Origin: Baffinella frigidus
Lineage: Eukaryota > Cryptophyceae > Cryptomonadales > Baffinellaceae
DNA: 10,144 bases
Assembly (NCBI GenBank): GCA_026770585.1
Contig: MU646459.1
Location: 410,215-420,358, forward strand
Reading direction: 5' to 3'
Position 1 is the stretch's first letter, and every line of letters begins with the position of its first letter. Below, piece by piece: positions 4,913 through 10,144 of this stretch. The notes beneath the pieces were generated by a model. That model saw only the letters and a list, made by a program, of their open reading frames with translations, searched no databases and was not told the DNA's origin. The translations under genes and the position numbers were made by a program.

Positions 4913-6169
4913 ATGACCGGCAAATATTGGGCAGGCTTGGGCGAGGTGGTGACGGAAGGGGGGCTGCGTTGTCAGATCTGCTTCAACGCCTCTGATGACA
5001 TGATCTTAAAAAAATGCAACACCATCATGTGTCACCATTGCAGTGCCAACACACCCCGTTGTCCCAATCGGGCCAATGAATGCTGGGCAGTGCGCTCTGA
5101 TGGAAGATATATAATGAATGGCAACGACCACGTGTTTGGCCGGTGCCAGGACGAGGCACCTGTCACCCCTGACCAGAGGACACAGTCAAAGTGGTATGTC
5201 GTTGACGCTTACGTCACTGACAACACGGTTGTCAATGGCTACGGAGTGACCGAGTTCGAGTCACCCAATTTCGACTACCTCGAAGCATTAGCCACCCCCT
5301 TATTACAGCTCCTCTCTACAGCAAACCGCAAGAAATTTCCCAATGATATTTGTCTTGCTTCACCAAACCAGTTGATAGAACTGGTCAAGCTCTGTACATC
5401 CTCTTTGCCACCCACTGGTACAGACCAGCCTCCGAAGGTGTCAGATGCGATCAACACATGGCTGAATAAACAACGTGCTCACATCAACCAGGGTGCACCT
5501 CCACCGCCCGACCTGTCCCTCGGCTTTAAGCCGGATGTCTACTTCTTGACTACAAGAAAGAGAAAGAGACCCATCCCGGCAGTGAACCGCTACTCTGAGG
5601 TCAAGACCACGATTGACAACGTGTTTGGTGCAGAACATGGGCCTGGACCCCTGCATGCATCCTACAGGTATTACAAACCCCACAACCCGCGAGCCCCCAC
5701 CGAACCGGTATACGAGCCGCCACACGGGGGAGGGCTCTCGGAACAGTGTCTATACCAAGCAAAGATGTTGGCGGTGGAAAGGCTGTGTGCTCATTGGGGT
5801 AGATGGGGTGGGGCACCCCCGATGCCACAGCACTTCACACAGGACGGATGGGGTGTGGGTTGCAGGCCGGTGCTCGATCGGTACAACACGATGGACCCGA
5901 CGGAGTGGGTCTACAAGGAAGCCGTCCGAACGTACTGGCGCAGTGCGAAATTCAGGGTCGACCGGTTAGTCGCAGACCGGAAGCTGCAAAAAACGAAAGC
6001 GGATAAAAAGGATCAAGAGCTCGAAGATCAAAGGCAAGCCCGGTCTAACGAGGTTCAAGAGCTCGAAGATCAAAGGCAAGCCCGGTCCAACGAGGTGGCG
6101 GAAAGCATTCCCCGGTCTAGACAGCGAATGTCCTTGTTCGGTGTTCTCGTTAGCAGAATGCACTTTTGA
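4913..6169 (+). CDS. Degenerate RING-like zinc-finger protein with coiled coil
   Basis: A 418-residue frame from ATG 4913 (MTGKYWAGLGEVV). The frame extends upstream only to a GTG at 4871 inside a probable splice acceptor, so ATG 4913 is preferred. Near residues 20-56 is a cysteine cluster shaped like a RING: C-x2-C, ten residues, then C-x4-C-x2-C, C, C (CQICF, CNTIMCHHC, PRCPNRANEC). The usual histidine is Thr and the last pair is C-x6-C rather than C-x2-C, so zinc binding and ligase function are doubtful. The middle (about 90-350) has Pro- and Tyr-rich stretches, a basic RKRKRP patch and several Trp, and I do not recognise it. The last 60 residues are highly charged and probably coiled coil, with a 14-residue unit (QELEDQRQARSNEV) present twice. 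TGA ends the frame, and AATAAA follows at 6341. It may be a distant relative of the other RING gene. Confidence 0.8.
   Translation: MTGKYWAGLGEVVTEGGLRCQICFNASDDMILKKCNTIMCHHCSANTPRCPNRANECWAVRSDGRYIMNGNDHVFGRCQDEAPVTPDQRTQSKWYVVDAYVTDNTVVNGYGVTEFESPNFDYLEALATPLLQLLSTANRKKFPNDICLASPNQLIELVKLCTSSLPPTGTDQPPKVSDAINTWLNKQRAHINQGAPPPPDLSLGFKPDVYFLTTRKRKRPIPAVNRYSEVKTTIDNVFGAEHGPGPLHASYRYYKPHNPRAPTEPVYEPPHGGGLSEQCLYQAKMLAVERLCAHWGRWGGAPPMPQHFTQDGWGVGCRPVLDRYNTMDPTEWVYKEAVRTYWRSAKFRVDRLVADRKLQKTKADKKDQELEDQRQARSNEVQELEDQRQARSNEVAESIPRSRQRMSLFGVLVSRMHF
6014..6097 (+). repeat. 42-bp in-frame direct duplication in the coiled coil
   Basis: Two copies (6014-6055 and 6056-6097), nearly identical, each beginning CAAGAGCTCGAAGATCAAAG. 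The length is a multiple of three and adds exactly 14 residues, so the heptad pattern is kept. The few differences between copies suggest a recent event. Confidence 0.9.
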
Positions 6170-6340
6170 TGCATCACAAGGTGTGTGAGAGCCTGTACCT
6201 TTATGGTCTAACGTGGGGAATGTCCTGGTTCAGCTTTCCCGTCTGGGTGTTCAGCTGCAGTAGTAGTTATGGTTGTTCCTAGAACAGAGAAGACAGACCC
6301 ACTGAGATAAGCGGAAGTGAGTATTTGTCAATGTAAATCA

Positions 6341-6346
6341 AATAAA
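6341..6346 (+). terminator. Poly(A) signal AATAAA of the RING-like gene
   Basis: AATAAA lies about 170 bases beyond the stop codon of the plus-strand gene, in an A-rich context (CAAATAAATAAC). It is the first canonical signal downstream. Confidence 0.5.
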
Positions 6347-6380
6347 TAACAGCATCAAAATAGCCAAGTCGAGGTTGATC

Positions 6381-6386
6381 TTTATT
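6381..6386 (-). terminator. Poly(A) signal AATAAA of the minus-strand helical gene
   Basis: On the minus strand AATAAA lies about 220 bases beyond the TGA at 6605. It is the first canonical signal on that strand after the reading frame closes, and it places the 61-base-period repeat in the 3' UTR. Confidence 0.5.
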
Positions 6387-6436
6387 GTACATGTTTGATC
6401 CATACAGTACATATCAGACCGAGCCTTTGCTACACA

Positions 6437-6566
6437 CCCCACAGAGTCTCAGCCTTAGCTACAACCCCCACAACCCATGCGTCGGCTTGCGACTGCGCCC
6501 CACAGAGTCTCAGCCTTAGCTACAACCCCCACAACCCGCACACCCATGCGTCGGCTTGTGACTGCG
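6437..6566. repeat. Direct repeat, about 61 bases, two copies
   Basis: Copies begin at 6437 and 6498 with CCCCACAGAGTCTCAGCCTT and end in CATGCGTCGGCTTGYGACTG. The second copy has a six-base insertion (GCACAC or similar) before CCATGCG. It lies in the shared 3' region. Read on the minus strand it would continue the helical gene past its TGA for several dozen codons. Confidence 0.85.
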
Positions 6567-6604
6567 CCATTCGACGCAGACTCCAGCCCGATGAGGATGC
6601 TGTC

Positions 6605-7099
6605 TCAGAGCGAGATGTTTGAGGATGCTCGAATCCACAGAAGCAGCTCCGAGTCTTGCGTGCGGTTGCCTACCATCAATTCCAACAGCTCAGAGACCTC
6701 TGTCATGTTCTCAAGGCGTGCTCCTATCGTAGCCTCGGTGGACGTGGTGAGCTGCTTCCAACGCGCCATGCGTCTGAATTGCCCGATCTGCCTTGCAGAG
6801 GCCGTGTGTGCGAGCATCGCTGCGTCAACCGCGGCATTGTCGAAGAACGGGAGCATCTGTGCGTAAAACGCGGCATCGCCGGAGAACGGGTCGAAATCCC
6901 GCAGTGTCTGGCAGAGCATATGCAGAAGCTCACAGATCTGGACGTTCATGTGAGACACTGCTTTCTGCGCCTGGGCATCGAGAAACATGATCAAGTCGTC
7001 GGTCAGACCCGGAACCTGGCCCTCATGCCCAGGCTTGATTTCCCGGGCGATGGCCTCGATCGACGATCGCGTGGCGGCAGGCGCAGGTGTGGTAAGAAC
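6605..7099 (-). CDS. Helical protein of unknown function, 5' end unresolved
   Basis: On the minus strand a frame is open from just after an in-frame TGA (7105-7103) to TGA at 6605. The first ATG is at 6988 (MFLDAQAQKAVSHMN). However, the 37 codons upstream also look like protein (SSIEAIAREIKPGHEGQVPG), and the open stretch begins exactly after a CAG, so I place an internal exon boundary there (acceptor TGACAG, exon from 7099) with an unidentified first exon. The protein is predicted to be mainly helical (HMNVQICELLHMLCQTLRDF, then RLENMTEVSELLELMVGN), with no zinc finger, signal peptide or membrane segment. I do not recognise the family. A 58-base duplication lies upstream and repeats the acceptor. 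The frame stays open for about 50 codons past the final TGA, which may be chance. It is divergent from the tail-anchored gene. Confidence 0.6.
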   Translation of the reverse strand, partial: VLTTPAPAATRSSIEAIAREIKPGHEGQVPGLTDDLIMFLDAQAQKAVSHMNVQICELLHMLCQTLRDFDPFSGDAAFYAQMLPFFDNAAVDAAMLAHTASARQIGQFRRMARWKQLTTSTEATIGARLENMTEVSELLELMVGNRTQDSELLLWIRASSNISL

Positions 7100-7189
7100 C
7101 TGTCACCATTCCACACGATGAGCCATTTCACAGATGTGGCGCGGGTGTGGTAAAAACCTGTCACCATTCCACACGATGAGCCATTTCAC
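7087..7189. repeat. 58-bp direct duplication
   Basis: GTGTGGTAARAACCTGTCAC begins at 7087 and again at 7145, 58 bases apart. The second copy matches for about 45 bases to 7189. On the minus strand each copy contains ATGGCTCATCG and a TGACAG acceptor-like word just before the exon of the helical gene. The period is not a multiple of three, so the duplication alters any frame running through it. Confidence 0.9.
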
Positions 7190-7290
7190 GACTTTTTGGG
7201 ATTTGTTGTTTTGCGGAGCTCTGTCCAGTCGTATTTAAGATTTCTCCTGATGTCCTCACAATTCCCATACAAAAGGAAAACTCAAAACCA

Positions 7291-7620
7291 ATGTCCACCA
7301 CGCTCGCTTGGAACAACCGCGAACCGGAGACTGACGAGGCTTTTCTCCTCAGGATCGGCAACCTTAGTTCGGTCGATAGGGACATTATGAAGATCAAGGA
7401 AGGTGGCAAATACACTCTCAACGAGCTCAAGATCCTTGATCTGCAGCTCTTGCTCAAGAGAATGAACTATTTCATCTGGTGCATCCACACCAGCCACGAC
7501 GATGTGGTGGCCAAATGGCGCGAGATTGACGCGAGGGCTGAGGAGAAGATAAAAAAACTGCAGTGCATACTGGCTATCATGTCCTCGATTGCATTGGCTA
7601 TCCTGTTCTCGACGTGGTAG
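7291..7620 (+). CDS. Small coiled-coil protein with C-terminal membrane anchor
   Basis: A 109-residue frame from ATG 7291 (context AAAACCAATG) to TAG, without introns. Residues 1-35 are polar. Residues 38-90 are helical and rich in Leu, Lys and Glu (LNELKILDLQLLLKRMNYF, then WREIDARAEEKIKKLQ), consistent with a coiled coil. Residues 91-108 (CILAIMSSIALAILFSTW) form one hydrophobic helix at the very end. That arrangement, with no N-terminal signal, is typical of tail-anchored proteins inserted after translation into the ER or another organelle membrane, with the N terminus in the cytosol. SNAREs share this plan, but I see no SNARE signature and do not assign the family. GTATTTAAG near 7230 could be a TATA-like element, and ATTAAA near 7683 a weak poly(A) signal. 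Confidence 0.7.
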   Translation: MSTTLAWNNREPETDEAFLLRIGNLSSVDRDIMKIKEGGKYTLNELKILDLQLLLKRMNYFIWCIHTSHDDVVAKWREIDARAEEKIKKLQCILAIMSSIALAILFSTW

Positions 7621-7783
7621 ATTCATTTGAGGGTCACATAGACCCCTATAAGAAATCGCGTGTAACCGGGAATGTGTGGTTCATTAAACTAAATCTCAAA
7701 ACAACTCCATCAACCAAATTGTCTCTCCACAACCTTTCCGGCTTAGTGAACTGAGTTGCACGATACATGTCAAAAACACCCTG

Positions 7784-9070
7784 TCATAATTTATTTACGA
7801 TCGTTACCGCGATGTCGTCAAGCAGACCCGTGATGTCTCGCTCGGCCGCGTCGATCAGTCCTTGCTTCATATGGAGCAGCGCTTGGACGTAGCGGTGTTT
7901 GAGATGCACCATGGCGCGGTTGGGTGTCGAGGGGGAGATGCGCTCGCGAGAAAGTGTAAAGTCATCCACGATTACAAACGGCTGTAGAACCGCGATGTCA
8001 TGTGGCACCCATCCAGCATCCACGTAGTCGTCGACGGCGACGATGGACTGTGCAAGCTGCTTCTCCACATCCTCGAGCTCCTCTATCGCTTGCGCTTTGC
8101 TGACACCCCAGGAGTCCTCCAAAGGAGAACCTGCCACAGCCGCATCTCCAGTCAGGTCAGGCCTGCTCACGGTCCAGCGACCTGACGAGACAGGCCACCT
8201 GAAGATATTGAAAGACGGGCACACCTGGACACATGGGACACATGCATTCGTCGTTGCACTTGAAGAGGACGTGCGCGAGGTTGTAGAAGGCGTTTGCTTG
8301 AAGTTTGGTTGTGTTCACCTCGGCCAGTGAGCCCGCCACCACCGCGTTCCGAAGGAGAAGGATCGCCTCATAGTTCAGGACGGGCTGGTGGCGGCAGCAA
8401 TGGATGCCGTTCCGGGTTAACGCCTCCAAGCCACCAAACCCACGCCACGACAGCTCTCCGAGGCCGGTACACACACGGCTCTCGATCGAGATGAAGCCAT
8501 GTTGCTCAGCGATCTTGCGCGCCTTTTCGAAGATCTTTGCTGCGTCCCTGTACGTCACAGAAGGAGATGGTGTTAGGTCGGTTTACATCGTGTCACGCAC
8601 GGTCAGAGAAGACGTCGTGGGAGAAATTAAAATAAACACGCACGGCCAGAGAAGACGTCGTGGGAGAAATTAAAACAAACACGCACGGCCAGAGAAGACG
8701 TCGTGGGAGACATTAAAACCAACACGCACGGCCAGAGAAGACGTCGTGGGAGACATTAAAACCAACACGCGCGAACATACCGGAAACTGGCCTCGGAGAA
8801 AGGGCCACGGATCTTGTCTTCAGCGTCTTGGCATAGAAGCTCGGCTTGGTGGCGGAACTGTGACATATCCCCCAAAAGCGTGATGCGGCGGGCGATCAGC
8901 TCGTCGTACTTGAGTTGGTACATGGTGCTGCCGATAGATTCATACCGCTGACGCATGGAGGCCGTGAACATGTGGAATAACTGCTCTTGTGTTTCAGGCT
9001 TGTCGAAGACACGCGTCAACTCGTCGAGACACACGTGAAACTGTAGTACTGACTGCCAGTCCCTCCCCAT
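7784..9070 (-). CDS. TPR-like helical-repeat protein, three exons
   Basis: Exons on the minus strand are 9070-8781, 8547-8171 and 8130-7784, joining to 337 codons plus TGA. Intron 1 (8780-8548) has a GTATGT donor and a TACAG acceptor and joins SEASFR to DAAKIFEKARKIAEQHGF in frame. Intron 2 (8170-8131) is only 40 bases, GTGAGC...GGCAG, and joins LVRSLDR to SPLEDSWGVS. The protein is a run of helix pairs with tetratricopeptide character: TMYQLKYDELIARRITLLGD, AKIFEKARKIAEQHGFISIE followed by GLGEL, LLLRNAVVAGSLAEVNTTKL, then YVQALLHMKQGLIDAAERDI. TPR arrays bind other proteins; no catalytic motif is seen. I place the start at MGRDWQSVLQF; the frame extends 35 codons further upstream, but that part looks unlike the rest. 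AATAAA (7795-7790) overlaps the last sense codons. An extra unrecognised intron around GLGELSW is possible. Confidence 0.75.
7790..7795 (-). terminator. Poly(A) signal overlapping the TPR gene stop
   Basis: On the minus strand the last codons read GTA AAT AAA TTA TGA, so AATAAA lies within the coding sequence and ends about four bases before the stop. Cleavage 10-30 bases downstream would leave a 3' UTR of almost nothing. Confidence 0.5.
8131..8170 (-). other. 40-base intron of the TPR-like gene
   Basis: Starts GTGAGCAGG and ends GTGGCAG. Removal restores one frame across two otherwise offset open frames and gives a continuous helical protein. It is very short, but it is the only GT-AG pair found here that fits both frames well. 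Confidence 0.55.
8548..8780 (-). other. Intron 1 of the TPR-like gene
   Basis: A 233-base intron with donor GTATGT and a pyrimidine-containing acceptor ending GTACAG. About three quarters of it is the 43-bp minisatellite at 8601-8772. The donor lies directly beside the last unit. Confidence 0.75.
8601..8772. repeat. 43-bp minisatellite in the TPR intron, four units
   Basis: Units begin at 8601, 8644, 8687 and 8730, each starting GGYCAGAGAAGACGTCGTGG and ending CACGCRC, with few differences. The period equals that of the MYND intron array but the sequence is unrelated. The array is confined to the intron. Confidence 0.95.
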
Positions 9071-10144
9071 GCTTGCCGTCGACACCCGCCCCCAAATCTT
9101 CACCGTCACCAGACGGGCTTCCTTCGATGCCGCCACCGCGCACGTCGGCATAATCCAAGCCGACCAAGGGACCACCGGCTGGAAACGTCAGTGTGCCACC
9201 TGCAACTGCTTCATCACTTGGTCTCGCACCCAGGACGCCGCTACCCAGTTCGCGCACCACATCCTGCAGAGCGCGGAGCACCTCGAAGGACCGTCCCGCA
9301 CCTACGGGTCACAGCCACCAGCGGGCCCAGCGAGCATCGCTCGCGCGGTCTTCACGGCCATCTCCAGCCTGACAGTCGGCGAGGACCAGGCCACCCAGGC
9401 CGACCTGGTCAACGTGGTCATGCACGCACGCACCGACCTCGGCGAGGTGCACTGCACAGGGGTGGAAACGGCCATCGCGCTTCTGCTCGACGAGCCCTCG
9501 ATCGTAAGAGCTTCCATCCACGAAGGACGCCAGCTTTACGCGCCCACCCCACCTCCGGAGGCGCAACGCACAACCAGGCACACTATCACCCAGCAAGCCG
9601 CCCTCCCCCGGTGCCCAGGGTGCCTTCGTGAAACGTACAAGTGCACCTGCGGACACCGACGCCCCCGTTCGCGCAGTCCGCCCCCGTCGCAAACATCCCG
9701 CGAGCAGAACCAACGCTACGGTGGCGCTCCGTCAACGCCGACCACGAACAAGCGCCAGCACCAGCGCCACGCGCCGCACAGCTCCCGCACCACCAGGCAG
9801 CCAGCACGCTCAGCGCCGCTCGGCCTGCTGACCGTCTTACACAACCTGGGGACTCACGCCCTCACCCACCTGCGGGGCACCCGCCTCACAGGGGCGATCG
9901 TGGCCCTCCAGATCCCGCTCGCGGCAGCAGTCTCGACGCACCAGGACGTCACGCCCCCGCCGTGGCTGCACACCTCCGCGCACGTCCTGGCGAGCTCGAT
10001 CGTGGTCGCCGTCGCCCTACTCATCACCATGCTGAAAGTTCTCTTTCCCCCCGACCCACCGCCCGAGATCCCCCCCGGCTGGAGACTCGTCGAATCAGGC
10101 CCCCCCGAGCCTGTGGGGACGGGACGCCTCCTGCAGCAGGAAAT
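9069..10144 (+). CDS. C-rich partial frame: Cys-cluster protein with membrane segments
   Basis: This frame is open from 9039 to the window edge; ATG 9069 gives 358 codons with no stop. Third positions are strongly C-biased in this frame alone, which supports coding. Residues 42-71 have C-x2-C then H63, H64 and H71, resembling a BED-type zinc finger (CATCNCFITW, then HHILQSAEH). A second cluster at 182-196 is C-x2-C-x6-C-x-C-x-H. Residues 197-245 are Arg/Ser/Pro-rich and basic. Two hydrophobic stretches follow (about 273-289 and 305-326), the second (HVLASSIVVAVALLITMLKV) long enough to span a membrane. I do not recognise the protein; a transposon or virus-derived gene is possible. ATG 9069 shares its CATG with the TPR start on the other strand, so one start is probably wrong. 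A CAG at 9057-9059 could be a splice acceptor that keeps this frame. Confidence 0.5.
   Translation, partial: MLAVDTRPQIFTVTRRASFDAATAHVGIIQADQGTTGWKRQCATCNCFITWSRTQDAATQFAHHILQSAEHLEGPSRTYGSQPPAGPASIARAVFTAISSLTVGEDQATQADLVNVVMHARTDLGEVHCTGVETAIALLLDEPSIVRASIHEGRQLYAPTPPPEAQRTTRHTITQQAALPRCPGCLRETYKCTCGHRRPRSRSPPPSQTSREQNQRYGGAPSTPTTNKRQHQRHAPHSSRTTRQPARSAPLGLLTVLHNLGTHALTHLRGTRLTGAIVALQIPLAAAVSTHQDVTPPPWLHTSAHVLASSIVVAVALLITMLKVLFPPDPPPEIPPGWRLVESGPPEPVGTGRLLQQE

Larger units (their letters stand above)
6170..6604. other. Convergent 3' regions of two genes
   Basis: This 435-base stretch separates the stop of the plus RING-like gene from the stop of the minus helical gene. AATAAA on the plus strand (6341-6346) and on the minus strand (6386-6381) are only about 40 bases apart and face each other, so the two transcripts probably overlap or nearly meet. 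The right half holds a direct repeat (6437-6566). No independent gene is supported. Confidence 0.55.

Noticed and set aside
6656-7153. 165-codon plus-strand frame opposite the helical gene
   Set aside because: Its composition (Arg/His/Cys-rich) is that of an antisense shadow. The minus frame gives a coherent helical protein and is followed by AATAAA.
7161-7626. Minus-strand frames over the tail-anchored gene
   Set aside because: No membrane or domain logic, whereas the plus frame has a coiled coil and a terminal hydrophobic helix.
9191-9831. Other frames in the C-rich region (for example 9191-9631 plus, 9309-9713 minus)
   Set aside because: Stops are rare in such GC-rich DNA. Only the frame from 9069 has the C-biased third position and is open for the whole region.

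Overview
The window is eukaryotic nuclear DNA from a chromosome end, most likely of a unicellular alga or other protist. Bases 1-525 are a degenerate array of CCCTAAA (G-rich strand TTTAGGG, the plant/green-alga/dinoflagellate/apicomplexan type), oriented as expected for the left end of a chromosome. Genes are short, lie on both strands, are split by GT-AG introns and are often followed closely by AATAAA signals. There are no ribosome-binding sites, operons, tRNA or rRNA genes. The species cannot be fixed from sequence alone.

Layout. 1-525: telomere-type repeats. 526-2022: no convincing gene; hairpins, a repeat present three times (two direct copies, one inverted) and a TTGGTGAGCC palindrome cluster. 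2023-3075 (-): RING-finger protein with a 10-residue tandem repeat. 3101-3221: repeats in a divergent promoter. 3308-4151 (+): two-exon MYND zinc-finger gene with an in-frame TGA inside the finger and a 43-bp minisatellite in its intron. 4225-4676 (-): ankyrin-type gene with a homopolymer frameshift and an in-frame TGA. 4913-6169 (+): a second, degenerate RING-like protein with a duplicated coiled-coil segment. 6170-6604: convergent 3' regions with facing poly(A) signals and a direct repeat. 6605-7099 (-): helical protein of unknown function whose first exon is not resolved. 7291-7620 (+): 109-residue coiled-coil protein with a C-terminal membrane anchor. 7784-9070 (-): three-exon TPR-like helical-repeat protein whose first intron is mostly another 43-bp minisatellite. 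9069-10144 (+): C-rich reading frame with two cysteine clusters, a basic Arg/Ser region and two hydrophobic segments, running off the window.

The set (RING, MYND, ankyrin, TPR-like, small anchored protein) looks like a subtelomeric neighbourhood of small interaction-domain genes, several damaged or carrying unstable tandem repeats. Nothing shows that they share a pathway. The strongest unexplained signals are the in-frame TGA codons in otherwise conserved domains, the two 43-bp intronic minisatellites, the MYND intron whose two ends share GTGTG, and the abrupt change to C-rich coding sequence near 9050.
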